Source of the DNA: RPQJ01 sp963754535
Lineage (GTDB): Bacteria; Pseudomonadota; Gammaproteobacteria; Steroidobacterales; Steroidobacteraceae
Length of the DNA stretch: 64,000 nt
Direction of reading: 5' to 3'
Assembly: GCA_963754535.1 (NCBI GenBank)
Contig: CAVWGG010000014.1
Span: 124,001 to 188,000, forward strand
In this document: positions 17,863 through 27,544 of the stretch, one piece after another
How the letters are laid out: each line of letters opens with the position of its first letter
Numbering within the stretch: position 1 is the first letter of the stretch
Program-made: the position numbers and the translations under genes
The notes under the pieces: model-generated
Seen by the model: the letters and a program-made list of their open reading frames with translations, nothing else
The model's database searches: none
Told to the model about the DNA's origin: nothing

Positions 17863-19011
17863 ATGATTAGCCTGCTGAAGCATGCGGCTGCCATAGCCGC
17901 GCTGTCCTTGCTCCTGTCCGCCTGCGGCAAATCCAAGCAGGCCGCCACCGATGAGGCGGCTGCACCTGCCGCGGCGCCTGCCGGCAAAGAGCAGGTGCTG
18001 AACGTCTACAACTGGTCGGACTACATCGATCCCGAAGTCATCAAGGGCTTCGAGCAGGCCACCGGCATCAAGGTCCGCTACGACGTCTTCGATTCGAACG
18101 AGGTCCTCGAGACCAAGCTGCTGACCGGCAACTCCGGGTATGACGTCGTCGTGCCGAGCGCGTACTTCCTGCAGCGCCAGGTGACGGCGGGCGTGTTCGC
18201 GCCGCTCGACAAGTCCAAGCTGCCGGGACTCGCCAACCTCGACCCCGACCTGGTCGCGCGTGCAGCGCGCCACGATCCCGGCAGCGAACATTCGGTCGTC
18301 TACATGTGGGGCACCACCGGCATCGGCTACGACCGCGCCAAGGTCAAGGCGATCATGCCGGATGCGCCCCTCGACAGCTGGAAGCTGATCTTCGATCCGG
18401 CCGTGCTCGCGAAATTCAAGGACTGCGGCGTGTCGATGCTCGACGACCCGACCGACATGGTCGGCACGGCCCTGCTGTACCTCGGCAAGGATCCCAACAG
18501 CGAATCCGAAGCGGACCTCAAGGCGGCCGAAGAGGCGCTGATGAAGATCCGGCCCTACCTCCAGACGATCCACAGTTCGCAGTACATCGACCAGCTCGCG
18601 AACGGCGAACTCTGCATCGTCGTGGGCTACAGCGGCGACGTGCTGCAGGCCCGGGACCGGGCCGAGGAAGCCGGCAAGCCGCTCGACATCGGCTACTCGA
18701 TCCCGCGGGAAGGCGCGCTGATGTGGTTCGACACGCTGGCGATTCCCGCCGATGCGGCGCACAAGGATGCGGCGCACAAGTTCATCGAATACCTGTTGCA
18801 GCCCGAAGTCGCGGCGAAGAACTCCGATTTCGTCAACTTCGCGAACGCCAACAAGGCCGCGACATCGCTCGTCAACGCAGACCTGCGCAACGACACCAGT
18901 ATCTACCCGACGCCTGAAGTCGCGGCGCGATTGCAGCCGAGCCTGGCGAAGTCCGCCGAGTACACCCGCGCGCTCAACCGCGCCTGGACGCGCTTCGTGA
19001 CGGGACGCTGA
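17863..19011 (+). CDS. potF: Putrescine/spermidine ABC transporter substrate-binding lipoprotein, copy 2
   Basis: This 382-residue paralogue of the preceding gene has a lipobox LLSAC (Cys21), a short Ala/Pro linker and the same fold: VLNVYNWSDYIDPEVIKGFE, YDVFDSNEVLETKLLTG, GYDVVVPSAYFLQRQ and YSGDVLQARDRA. The ribosome site is GAGGGAGAACC before the ATG. In Pseudomonas the analogous pair SpuD and SpuE differ in putrescine and spermidine preference. The same division of labour is possible here but cannot be read from sequence. It sits 18 bases before potG. Confidence 0.9.
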   Translation: MISLLKHAAAIAALSLLLSACGKSKQAATDEAAAPAAAPAGKEQVLNVYNWSDYIDPEVIKGFEQATGIKVRYDVFDSNEVLETKLLTGNSGYDVVVPSAYFLQRQVTAGVFAPLDKSKLPGLANLDPDLVARAARHDPGSEHSVVYMWGTTGIGYDRAKVKAIMPDAPLDSWKLIFDPAVLAKFKDCGVSMLDDPTDMVGTALLYLGKDPNSESEADLKAAEEALMKIRPYLQTIHSSQYIDQLANGELCIVVGYSGDVLQARDRAEEAGKPLDIGYSIPREGALMWFDTLAIPADAAHKDAAHKFIEYLLQPEVAAKNSDFVNFANANKAATSLVNADLRNDTSIYPTPEVAARLQPSLAKSAEYTRALNRAWTRFVTGR

Positions 19012-19029
19012 TCTACATAAAGGGACACC

Positions 19030-20175
19030 ATGGCCACTTCACCGCGCGCAGCCCAGCAGAAATTTGAGCCCTGGACGGACCCGGACGCGAAGCCGTACGT
19101 GCGGATCGAGAAAGTCACGAAGAAATTCGGCGACTTCATCGCGGTGGACGACGTCTCGCTCAGCATCTACAAGAAGGAGATCTTCTGCCTGCTCGGAGCC
19201 TCGGGCTGCGGCAAGACGACGCTGCTGCGCATGCTCGCGGGCTTCGAGCGGCCCACCTCCGGCAAGATCTTCATCGACGGCGTGGACATGACTTCGATCC
19301 CGCCATACGAGCGGCCGGTGAACATGATGTTCCAGTCGTACGCGATCTTCCCGCACATGACGGTCGAGCAGAACGTCGCGTTCGGCCTGAAGCAGGAGCG
19401 GCTGAAGAAGGACGAGATCGCGAGCCGCGTCAACGACATGCTGAATCTCGTGAGGCTCGGCCAGTTCGCCAGGCGCAAGCCGCACCAGCTGTCGGGCGGC
19501 CAGCGCCAGCGCGTCGCGCTCGCCCGCGCGCTCGTCAAGAAGCCGAAGCTGCTGCTGCTCGACGAGCCTCTCGCCGCGCTCGACAAGAAGCTGCGTGAAC
19601 ACACGCAGTTCGAGCTGATCAACATCCAGGAGACGCTCGGCGTCACCTTCGTGGTCGTCACGCACGACCAGGAAGAGGCGATGACGCTGTCGACGCGCAT
19701 CGGCCTGATGAACCATGGCGAGATCGTGCAGGTCGGCACGCCGAGCGAAATCTACGAATACCCGAACTCGCGGTTCGTGTCGGAGTTCATCGGCTCGGTC
19801 AACATGTTCGAGGGCCGGCTGGTCGAGGACGAGCCGTCGTACGTGCGCATCGGCTGCGACGACCTCGAGGCCCCGATCTACGTAGACCACGGCGTGAGTT
19901 CCGCGCCGGGCGCGACCGTCTGGGCGGCGATCCGGCCGGAAAAGATCACGATCAGCCGCGAGAAGCCCGACGCCACCGACAACTGGGCCTCGGCCGTCGT
20001 GCGGGACATCGCGTACATGGGCGACATGTCCATTTACCTGCTGCGGCTCGATTCCGGCAAGGTCGTGCGGGTCACGCAGCCGAACATCTACCGCCACGCC
20101 GATGACCGCATCACCTGGGAAGAGCGCGTGTACCTGCAGTGGTACCCGGAAAGCCCCGTGGTGGTGACCAAGTGA
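19030..20175 (+). CDS. potG: Putrescine ABC transporter ATP-binding protein
   Basis: The 381-residue ATPase powers polyamine import. Visible motifs are Walker A (GASGCGKTT), Q-loop (MMFQSYAIFPHMTVEQNV), ABC signature (LSGGQRQR), Walker B (LLLLDEPLAALD) and the switch His in VVVTHDQEEAM. A TOBE-type regulatory domain follows (about residues 290-370, starting near WAAIRPEKI). It belongs to the PotA/PotG group. Its stop overlaps the GTG start of potH. Confidence 0.94.
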   Translation: MATSPRAAQQKFEPWTDPDAKPYVRIEKVTKKFGDFIAVDDVSLSIYKKEIFCLLGASGCGKTTLLRMLAGFERPTSGKIFIDGVDMTSIPPYERPVNMMFQSYAIFPHMTVEQNVAFGLKQERLKKDEIASRVNDMLNLVRLGQFARRKPHQLSGGQRQRVALARALVKKPKLLLLDEPLAALDKKLREHTQFELINIQETLGVTFVVVTHDQEEAMTLSTRIGLMNHGEIVQVGTPSEIYEYPNSRFVSEFIGSVNMFEGRLVEDEPSYVRIGCDDLEAPIYVDHGVSSAPGATVWAAIRPEKITISREKPDATDNWASAVVRDIAYMGDMSIYLLRLDSGKVVRVTQPNIYRHADDRITWEERVYLQWYPESPVVVTK

Positions 20176-21086
20176 AATCGCTGCTCAAGCGACTGGGACT
20201 GGAGGGGCGCACGGCCGTCACCGCCGTTCCTTACCTGTGGCTGCTGCTGTTCTTCCTGATCCCGTTCGTGATCGTGCTGAAGATCAGCTTCTCGACCAGC
20301 CAGATCGCGATGCCGCCGTACGAGCCGCTGCTGCACTGGACCGGCGACAAGGTCATGCAGATCAAGCTCAACCTCGGGAACTTTGCGTTCCTGGTCGAGG
20401 ATGACCTGTACTGGCGGGCGTACCTCAATTCGATCAAGGTCGCCGCGGTGTCGACCATCCTCTGCCTGCTGATCGGCTACCCGATGGCGTACGCGATGGC
20501 GCGCAGCAACCCGTCGACGCGCAACATCCTGCTGCTGCTGGTCGCGCTGCCGTTCTTCACGTCTTTCCTGCTGCGCGTGTACGCGTGGATCGGCATCCTC
20601 AAGAATAACGGCTTCATCAACAATGCGCTGCTGTCGCTCGGGCTGATCGACCAGCCGATCCAGATGCTGCAGACCGATTTCGCGGTCTACATCGGCATCG
20701 TCTATTCGTACCTGCCGTTCATGATCATGCCGCTGTATGCCAACCTCGAGAAAATGGACGTGACGCTGCTCGAGGCCGCGGCCGACCTCGGCTGCAAGCC
20801 ATGGCAGGGCTTTCTCAAGATCACGTTGCCGCTGTCCAAGCACGGCATCATCGCCGGCTGCCTGCTGGTGTTCATCCCGGCGGTCGGCGAGTTCGTGATC
20901 CCGTCGCTGCTCGGCGACCCGGGCATGCTGATGATCGGCAAGGTGTTGTGGACGGAATTCTTCAACAACCGTGACTGGCCGGTGGCCAGCGCCGTGGCGA
21001 TCGCGCTGCTGCTGTTCCTCGTCATCCCCATCATGTTCCTCGACCGGGCACAGAATGCCGAGCCCGAGGAAGGGGGGCGGAAGTGA
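20172..21086 (+). CDS. potH: Putrescine ABC transporter permease PotH
   Basis: A 304-residue inner-membrane permease with about six transmembrane helices and the EAA loop (LLEAAADLGCKPWQGFLKIT) that contacts the ATPase. GTG at 20172 overlaps the potG stop (GTGA), so the genes are translationally coupled. An earlier GTG at 20139 would lie inside potG and adds no recognisable residues. It pairs with PotI as the heterodimeric channel. Confidence 0.92.
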   Translation: MKSLLKRLGLEGRTAVTAVPYLWLLLFFLIPFVIVLKISFSTSQIAMPPYEPLLHWTGDKVMQIKLNLGNFAFLVEDDLYWRAYLNSIKVAAVSTILCLLIGYPMAYAMARSNPSTRNILLLLVALPFFTSFLLRVYAWIGILKNNGFINNALLSLGLIDQPIQMLQTDFAVYIGIVYSYLPFMIMPLYANLEKMDVTLLEAAADLGCKPWQGFLKITLPLSKHGIIAGCLLVFIPAVGEFVIPSLLGDPGMLMIGKVLWTEFFNNRDWPVASAVAIALLLFLVIPIMFLDRAQNAEPEEGGRK

Positions 21087-21952
21087 ACCACGGCCGTCCC
21101 TGGTTCCGCATGTTGTCCCTGTTCCTGGGATTCGCGTTCCTGTACATCCCGGTCGCGCTGCTCGTCATCTACTCGTTCAACAACTCGCGCCTCGTGACGG
21201 TATGGGGCGGCTTCTCGACCCGCTGGTACGGCGAGTTGCTGCGCAACGAACAGATCCTGAACGCGGCCAAGCTCAGCCTCGAGGTGGCGGCGGTCTCGGC
21301 GACGCTCGCCGTCGCGCTCGGTACGCTCGCGGGGCTCGTGCTCGCGCGGTTCGGTCCCTTCAAGGGCCGCACTCTGCTGTCGGGCCTCACCACGGCGCCG
21401 CTGGTCATGCCCGAAGTCATCACGGGCCTTTCGCTGCTGCTGTTGTTCGTGACCATGGAGCAGTTGATCGGCTGGCCAGCGGGCCGCGGCATGACGACCA
21501 TCGTGATTTCGCACATCACGCTGACGATGGCTTACGTCACGATAATCGTGCAGTCGCGGTTGGCGCAGATGGACGATTCGCTCGAGGAGGCCGCGATGGA
21601 CCTGGGCGCGCGCCCGTTCAAGGTCTTCTTCCTGATCACGCTGCCGATCATCGCGCCGGCACTGATGTCGGGCTGGCTGCTCGCCTTCACGCTTTCGCTC
21701 GATGACCTGGTGATCACGAGTTTCGTTGCCGGCCCCGGTTCGAGCACGTTGCCGATGGTCATCTTCTCGAAGGTACGCCTTGGCGTGAGCCCGGACATCA
21801 ACGCGCTTGCCACCATCCTGGTCGCGATCGTCGCGGTGGGCGTGGTCGTCGCGGGTTACACGATGACGCGGCAGCAGAAGCAGAAGGAGCGCGATGCGCA
21901 GATGGCGCTCGCGGCGAACCAGCAGATGATCGAGAGCGTGAAAAAGGGCTGA
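21083..21952 (+). CDS. potI: Putrescine ABC transporter permease PotI
   Basis: A 289-residue permease with six predicted membrane helices and the EAA loop (LEEAAMDLGARPFKVFFLIT), followed by LSLDDLVITSFVAGPGSSTL, which is typical of PotI/PotC. The GTG start overlaps the potH stop. A basic, glutamine-rich cytoplasmic tail (RQQKQKERDAQ) follows the last helix. It closes the transporter operon, and 61 bases separate it from the glucokinase gene. Confidence 0.92.
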   Translation: MNHGRPWFRMLSLFLGFAFLYIPVALLVIYSFNNSRLVTVWGGFSTRWYGELLRNEQILNAAKLSLEVAAVSATLAVALGTLAGLVLARFGPFKGRTLLSGLTTAPLVMPEVITGLSLLLLFVTMEQLIGWPAGRGMTTIVISHITLTMAYVTIIVQSRLAQMDDSLEEAAMDLGARPFKVFFLITLPIIAPALMSGWLLAFTLSLDDLVITSFVAGPGSSTLPMVIFSKVRLGVSPDINALATILVAIVAVGVVVAGYTMTRQQKQKERDAQMALAANQQMIESVKKG

Positions 21953-22013
21953 TGTCGCCGGGACGGAGTTCGATTTCGGCTTCGACGCCGGTGAACTGCA
22001 AGAGGAGATCGAT

Positions 22014-22772
22014 GTGACAGAGGGCGACCCCTCATTGCGGTTGGCGTTCGACGTCGGCGGCTCGTTCGTCAAGGCTGGGCTGGTGCACATCGAATCGGGA
22101 CTCGTCATGGGCGAGACCTTGCGACGCGCGACACCTGCGGGCGCAGCCCCGGAAGCCGTCCTCGAATTGCTGGTCTCGATGGCACGTGAACTGCCGTCGT
22201 CCGGTCCGGTGGGTCTCGCGTTCCCTGCCGTCGCCAAGCAAGGCGTGGCCTGGACGGCGGCGAACATCGACAAGCGCTGGATCGGCATGAACGTGCAGGG
22301 GCACTTGCAGGCCCGGTTGCAGCGGCCCGTTGCGTTCCTCAACGATGCGGATGCCGCGGGCATCGCCGAAATGACGCTCGGCGCGGGTCGCAACCGCCAG
22401 GGCACGGTCATGGTGATCACGCTCGGCACGGGCATCGGCACCGCGCTGTTCGTGGACGGGCGCCTGTTGCCTAACACCGAACTCGGTCACCTCGAAGTGC
22501 GGGGCAAGGAGGCGGAGCATCGCGCGTCGGCAAAAGTTCGCGCCGACCTCGACCTCGATTGGGTGGAGTGGGCGGCCGCGGTGAACGAGGTGCTCGAGGC
22601 GTACCACTCGCTGCTGTGGCCCGACGTGTTCGTGATCGGGGGCGGCGTGACGGAGAACTGGCAGCATTTCGGGCCGCTGCTCAACAGCCGGGCCGAGATC
22701 GTGCCGGCTGCGTTCGGCAACGACGCTGGCATCGTCGGTGCGGCGATGGCGGCGGTGCAGCTGGGGCGCTGA
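22014..22772 (+). CDS. ppgK: Polyphosphate glucokinase (ROK family)
   Basis: The 252-residue ROK protein should phosphorylate glucose using polyphosphate, and perhaps ATP. Evidence is the phosphate loop FDVGGSFVKAGLV, the sugar-binding and catalytic segment VAFLNDADAAGIAEM, the GTGIGTALF strand, and PNTELGHLEVRGKEAEHRAS, which closely follows the PpgK consensus. There is no zinc-binding ROK motif, again as in PpgK. GTG 22014 has a strong AGAGGAG site upstream. It is not obviously tied to the transporter genes before it, and converges on the aminopeptidase gene. Confidence 0.88.
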   Translation: MTEGDPSLRLAFDVGGSFVKAGLVHIESGLVMGETLRRATPAGAAPEAVLELLVSMARELPSSGPVGLAFPAVAKQGVAWTAANIDKRWIGMNVQGHLQARLQRPVAFLNDADAAGIAEMTLGAGRNRQGTVMVITLGTGIGTALFVDGRLLPNTELGHLEVRGKEAEHRASAKVRADLDLDWVEWAAAVNEVLEAYHSLLWPDVFVIGGGVTENWQHFGPLLNSRAEIVPAAFGNDAGIVGAAMAAVQLGR

Positions 22773-22813
22773 CAGGCTCCTTTCGGCGTACCCGCGCCGG
22801 CCCGGTTGAGCCT

Positions 22814-25543
22814 TCAGTGCGACGGCCGGTGTAGCCAGGACTCCAGCGCGGGCACCTGTCGATCCTTCATGGCGGCCTGCAGCCGGATATAGGCGATCGT
22901 GCGCCTCGACGCGTCCCGGGCATCGGCCGGGACAGAGCGTTCAGTGTAGGCCTGGACCTTGTCGGCCATCGCCCGGTCGGTGGCCGTCGTGGCGAGACGC
23001 GGGATGTACGCCCACCTGGAAGCCGCATCCACATGCTCGAGTACGGCTTGCGCGTGTTGCACGGCAAAGTCGAAGGCCTGTTCCGGATGATTCACGGCGA
23101 CGTTGCCGATGATCCGGGCTGCAGCGACATTCGGCGTCTCCGGAGCCAGTGCCAGGTCCAGCGCGCGACTGGCGAGCGCCCAATCCAGTGGCTGCCCGAG
23201 CGCTGCGAACAGCTGCTGCTTCTCCGCTGGATCCTGCGCCGACTTGGCGTGAGCGCGGATTTCTTCCCATGTGGCTGAATCGGCGTGCTTGGCGACGACC
23301 TCGAGCACGGCATCGTGAATCGACGCCGGCATCGCGGCCGGATCCGACGGCGCGCGCGCGAATCGCTCGCGTGCGCCTGCGATGATGGCGGGATCCTCGA
23401 GGCGCCCGAGCGTCTTGATGAGGGACTCGCGCAGCAAAGAGACGGCCTGGATCTCGCCCTCGGCCGGCAACCATCCCACCCGGTCGAATGCCGGGCGCAG
23501 CCGGTCACGTGCATACGAGCGCCAGTCGGCCTGCTGTGCGGACCCCTTCACAAGCCTGTCGATCGCGGCGAATTCTTCCGTGAGCTGCAACAGGATCACG
23601 GGATGGCTGTCGGCGGGGACCACCGCGGCCAGGTCGAGGTAGCTCGTAGGTGGGATATAGCCGGCTTTGGAAAGCGCGGCGACGTCGTTCAGCAGGCCGA
23701 GTCGATCCACTTCGGCGATCTGGCCTAAGTCCTCGCGGATCCGCGCGAGGTCGGCGTCCGTGTACTGAGTGCGAAAATATCCTGCCTGCCCCGCATTCAC
23801 GATGACCGGCCCGCAGCCGCCGACCTCGACAGAGACCGGCGCGCCGTCCTTGCCGAGCAGTGCCGACGCCGTCGCCTTCGAATCGACGGCCTGCAGCGTC
23901 ACCGGGATCCGCCACGTCAGTCGGGCGGGCGAGGGCGCGCCTGCTTCGAATCGGCCCTGCGTCAACGTCACGCGGGTGCGACCGGACTCGCAGCGTCCCG
24001 CCTCGGCCTTCACCAGCGGGACGCCAGGCTGCAGGGTAAAGTCGTGGGCGATGTCGATCACCGGCCGGTTCGTGGCCGTAGCCAGTTCCGACCAGAGCTG
24101 GCTGGTGACTGCGTTGCCGTAGGCGTACCGGCGCATGTAGCGACGGATGCCGTCGCGAAAACCCGTCTCGCCCAGGCTCGCTTCGAGCATGCGGATGACG
24201 GCGCCGCCCTTGTTGTAGGCGATCGAATCGAAGGCCTGGGTAGCGGCATCAACGGAAACCACGGGTTGAACGACCGGGTGCGTCGCGTCGCTCGCGTCCG
24301 ACTGCAGCGCGTATTCGCGCTGCCATTTCACCGTGAGCAGCGGCACGTTCCATTGCGGTCGCAACGTCGTTGCGGCCTTCTCTGCCATCCAGGTGGCGTA
24401 GCCCTCGTTCAGCCAGAGGTCGTCCCACCATTCCATCGTGACCAGGTTGCCGAACCACTGGTGGGCCATCTCGTGGGCCACGGCGTCATGGACGTTGAGC
24501 CGGTCGGATTCCGACGAGAGCCGCGGGTCCAGCAGCAGCGCCCGTTCGAAGTACATGATGGCGCCCCAGTTCTCCATCGCGCCGAAGAACTGGCTGGTGC
24601 CGGGCACGGCGATCATGTCGAGCTTGGGGAGCGGGTAGGGAGTGCCGAAGTAGTCGTTGTACCAGGGCAGAATCTCGGCGGCGGCATCGAGGGCAATGCG
24701 TCCTTTCTCCGCCGCGCCTTGGCGCGTCACGATGCCGATCTCGACGCCCGCCGCATTACGTGAGATGCGCTCGAGATCGCCGACTGTGAGGTGCAGCAGG
24801 TACGACGACATCCTGGGCGACGTCGCGAACCGAACGACCTGCCTGCCGTTCGCTTCCGCGGAGGATGCGACCGGCATGTTCGAGTACGCGGATTGTCCTT
24901 GCGGGATCACGACTTCGAGCGTGAACGTGGCCTTGGCCGATGGCTCGTCCCACATCGGCGCGAAGCGTCGCGCGTCCGCGACTTCGAACTGTGTCGTCAG
25001 CATCCGTTGCTCGCCGCCCTCCGCCGGGTAGTCGACCGCAAACAGGCCCGACGCGGTCTGCCCGATCTTGCCGGAGTACTCAAGGCGCAGGCGATGCGGG
25101 CCCGCCGACAACGGCTGCGCGAACTTCAACGTGGCTCTCTGTGCGGACGCATCGAGGCGCACGCTCGCCGGGTTGCCAACGTCTGCCAGTGCGCTGTGGA
25201 TCTCGAGGTCCAGGGCATTGAGGACGATGGTCTCCGAGGGTCGTTCGACGGCGATGTCGATCGAAACGGTTCCGCGCGTCGTCAGGGCCGCGGCGTCCGG
25301 CTCGACGTGGATGTCATAGTGCAGGGGGACGACGCCCGTGGGCAGCCGTCCCGGTCGGGCCGTGGACTCGGCGGCGGAGGCGAGGCTCGTGCCGGTCCAA
25401 AGCAAGGCCAGGGCGATGATGGTCAGGGTACGAATGACACGATTCCCGGATGGTTTCCGGGATTCTGCCGCTCCCTCGCGGAAACACAAGGTCGCGGTAG
25501 CCGGGGCTCCGAGTGAGCGCAAACAAGGCGTCTGAGTAAGCAC
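22814..25543 (-). CDS. Secreted M1-family zinc aminopeptidase (start uncertain)
   Basis: A large M1 metallopeptidase that removes N-terminal residues from peptides outside the cytoplasm. It has the exopeptidase motif GAMENWGAIMYFE, the zinc site HEMAHQWFG with the third ligand Glu in LWLNEGYATW, and a C-terminal helical ERAP1-like domain. A hydrophobic export signal (TLTIIALALLWTGTSLASAAES) precedes the mature part, but no ATG, GTG or TTG sits directly before it in frame. GTG at 25543 is the nearest usable start and would give an unusually long n-region. A missed indel or rare ATT start near 25434 is an alternative. It diverges from the aminotransferase at 25593. Confidence 0.85.
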   Translation of the reverse strand: MLTQTPCLRSLGAPATATLCFREGAAESRKPSGNRVIRTLTIIALALLWTGTSLASAAESTARPGRLPTGVVPLHYDIHVEPDAAALTTRGTVSIDIAVERPSETIVLNALDLEIHSALADVGNPASVRLDASAQRATLKFAQPLSAGPHRLRLEYSGKIGQTASGLFAVDYPAEGGEQRMLTTQFEVADARRFAPMWDEPSAKATFTLEVVIPQGQSAYSNMPVASSAEANGRQVVRFATSPRMSSYLLHLTVGDLERISRNAAGVEIGIVTRQGAAEKGRIALDAAAEILPWYNDYFGTPYPLPKLDMIAVPGTSQFFGAMENWGAIMYFERALLLDPRLSSESDRLNVHDAVAHEMAHQWFGNLVTMEWWDDLWLNEGYATWMAEKAATTLRPQWNVPLLTVKWQREYALQSDASDATHPVVQPVVSVDAATQAFDSIAYNKGGAVIRMLEASLGETGFRDGIRRYMRRYAYGNAVTSQLWSELATATNRPVIDIAHDFTLQPGVPLVKAEAGRCESGRTRVTLTQGRFEAGAPSPARLTWRIPVTLQAVDSKATASALLGKDGAPVSVEVGGCGPVIVNAGQAGYFRTQYTDADLARIREDLGQIAEVDRLGLLNDVAALSKAGYIPPTSYLDLAAVVPADSHPVILLQLTEEFAAIDRLVKGSAQQADWRSYARDRLRPAFDRVGWLPAEGEIQAVSLLRESLIKTLGRLEDPAIIAGARERFARAPSDPAAMPASIHDAVLEVVAKHADSATWEEIRAHAKSAQDPAEKQQLFAALGQPLDWALASRALDLALAPETPNVAAARIIGNVAVNHPEQAFDFAVQHAQAVLEHVDAASRWAYIPRLATTATDRAMADKVQAYTERSVPADARDASRRTIAYIRLQAAMKDRQVPALESWLHRPSH

Positions 25544-25592
25544 CTGCCGCAAGCGAGGAGGGTTGCGCCGAGCCGCTGCTAGAATGCGATCC

Positions 25593-26759
25593 ATGCATCC
25601 GCCGATCGACAGCAAGTTGCCGCGAGTCGGTACGACGATATTCACGGTCATGTCCCGCCTCGCCGCGGAACACGGTGCGATCAACCTCTCGCAGGGCTTC
25701 CCCGACTTCGACCCGCCCGGCCGCCTGCTCGAACTCGCCAGCCACCACATGCGGGCCAAGGGTGGAACTGGCAACCAGTACGCACCGATGGCCGGCCTGG
25801 CCAGCCTGCGGCAGGCGATCGCCGAGAAGGTCGCCGGGTATTACGGTCGCACGGTCAATCCCGACAACGAGGTCACGGTCACCTCGGGCGGAACCGAGGC
25901 ATTGTTCTGCGCCATCCAGGCCATCGTCCGCGCCGGCGACGAGGTGATCCTGCTCGATCCGGCCTACGACTCGTACGAACCTGCAGTCGACCTCGCCGGC
26001 GGACGCGCGGTGCACGTGCCCCTGCAGCGCCCCGGCTTCGGCATCGACTGGCAACGGCTGCGCGATGCGATCACGCCGCGCACGCGCCTGCTCATCCTCA
26101 ACTTTCCGCACAATCCGAGCGGGGCCACGCTCGACGCCGCGGATCTCGCGCTGCTCGCAGAACTCCTGGGCGGCACGGGTGCTTTCGTGCTTGCCGACGA
26201 GGTCTACGAGCACATGCTGTTCGACGGGCGCAAGCATCACAGCCTGCTGACGCACGCGGAGCTGGCCGCACGCAGTTTCGTCGTCTCGTCGTTCGGCAAG
26301 ACGTACCACGCGACGGGCTGGAAGGTCGGCTACTGCATCGCGCCACCGCCGCTGCTGCAGGAATTCCAGAAAGTGCACCAGTTCGTGCAGTTCGTCGTCG
26401 CCACGCCCCTGCAGGCGGCGATCGCGGACTTCATGCGCGAATGCCCGGAACACACGCGGCAATTGCCGGCCTTCTATCAGGACAAGCGCGACTACTTCGC
26501 CGGCCTGCTCGCCCGGACACGATTCAAGTTCGAGCCGGCGCACAGCACGTACTTTCAGCTCGTCGATTACTCAGCCGTGAGCAGCCTGCCCGACACCGAG
26601 TTCGCGCGCCTGCTCACGACCCGGCACGGCGTCGCTGCCATCCCGATTTCGGTCTTTTCCGCGGACAGTGCCGCGAGGAACGAACGCATCGTCCGGTTCT
26701 GCTTTGCCAAACACGCGACCACGCTGGATGCGGCGGCCGCAAAACTGAGGTCGCTATGA
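25593..26759 (+). CDS. Methionine/glutamine-type aminotransferase (YbdL/MtnE-like, class I PLP)
   Basis: This 388-residue fold-type I aminotransferase starts with INLSQGFPDFDPP and shows VTSGGTEALFCAI, NFPHNPSGATL, FVLADEVYEHM and the PLP lysine in SSFGKTYHATGWKVGY, a set typical of YbdL/MtnE methionine aminotransferases. It would convert 2-oxo-4-methylthiobutanoate to methionine, often with glutamine as amino donor. A -10-like TAGAAT (25580-25585) lies only 7 bases before the ATG, so the transcript could be nearly leaderless. Its stop overlaps the omega-amidase start. Confidence 0.85.
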   Translation: MHPPIDSKLPRVGTTIFTVMSRLAAEHGAINLSQGFPDFDPPGRLLELASHHMRAKGGTGNQYAPMAGLASLRQAIAEKVAGYYGRTVNPDNEVTVTSGGTEALFCAIQAIVRAGDEVILLDPAYDSYEPAVDLAGGRAVHVPLQRPGFGIDWQRLRDAITPRTRLLILNFPHNPSGATLDAADLALLAELLGGTGAFVLADEVYEHMLFDGRKHHSLLTHAELAARSFVVSSFGKTYHATGWKVGYCIAPPPLLQEFQKVHQFVQFVVATPLQAAIADFMRECPEHTRQLPAFYQDKRDYFAGLLARTRFKFEPAHSTYFQLVDYSAVSSLPDTEFARLLTTRHGVAAIPISVFSADSAARNERIVRFCFAKHATTLDAAAAKLRSL

Positions 26760-27544
26760 CTGCAAACCTGCGCGTCACGATGATCCAGGCCGATCTTGCC
26801 TGGCAGGATCCCGCCACCAACCGCCGCAACCTGGCGGCGCATTTTCGCGGACTGGCAGGTCACACCGACTTGATCGTGCTGCCCGAAATGTTCACGACGG
26901 GATTCTCGATGGAGGCCGGCTCGCTGGCGGAGACGATGGCAGGCGCCACGGTCGCATGGCTGCGTGAGGAATCGGCCGCGGTCGGCTGTGCCATCACGGG
27001 CAGCCTGATCGTCGAGGAGGACGGCAAGCACTACAACCGCCTGGTCTGGGCGACGCCCGATGGCGGCGTCGCGCACTACGACAAGCGACACTTGTTCCGG
27101 ATGGCGCGCGAGGAACGGCACTACGCCGCGGGCGACCAGCGCCTGGTCGTGAGTCTCAAGGGCTGGCGGGTCTGTCCGCTGGTCTGTTACGACCTGCGTT
27201 TCCCGGTGTGGAGCCGAAATCGCGGCGACTACGACGTGCTGCTGTACGTGGCGAACTGGCCATCACGCCGGCGCACCGCGTGGAGCGCGCTGCTGCGCGC
27301 GCGGGCCATCGAGAATGTCTGCTACGTCGTCGGCGTCAATCGGGTGGGGAAGGACGGCAACGGCGCGAGTTACACCGGTGACAGCGTCGCGCTGGATTTC
27401 CTCGGCCAGGTGCTCGGCGGCGAGCGCGGCGGCGATTTCGTCGAGACCGTCGTGCTCGACCGTGAATCGCTCGCCACGTTCCAGCGCGATTTCCCGGTGC
27501 ACCTCGATGCCGACGAATTCGAGTTGCGGGCCGCTGCGACATGA
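26756..27544 (+). CDS. Omega-amidase (YafV/NIT2-like nitrilase-family)
   Basis: A 262-residue nitrilase-superfamily enzyme with Glu in VLPEMFTTGFS, Lys in YDKRHLFRMA and Cys in PLVCYDLRFPVW. This combination fits omega-amidase, which hydrolyses 2-oxoglutaramate (left after glutamine transamination) to 2-oxoglutarate and ammonia. The ATG overlaps the upstream aminotransferase stop (ATGA), and such coupling of a glutamine transaminase with omega-amidase is known from methionine salvage. It also overlaps the next gene by the same arrangement. Confidence 0.87.
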   Translation: MTANLRVTMIQADLAWQDPATNRRNLAAHFRGLAGHTDLIVLPEMFTTGFSMEAGSLAETMAGATVAWLREESAAVGCAITGSLIVEEDGKHYNRLVWATPDGGVAHYDKRHLFRMAREERHYAAGDQRLVVSLKGWRVCPLVCYDLRFPVWSRNRGDYDVLLYVANWPSRRRTAWSALLRARAIENVCYVVGVNRVGKDGNGASYTGDSVALDFLGQVLGGERGGDFVETVVLDRESLATFQRDFPVHLDADEFELRAAAT

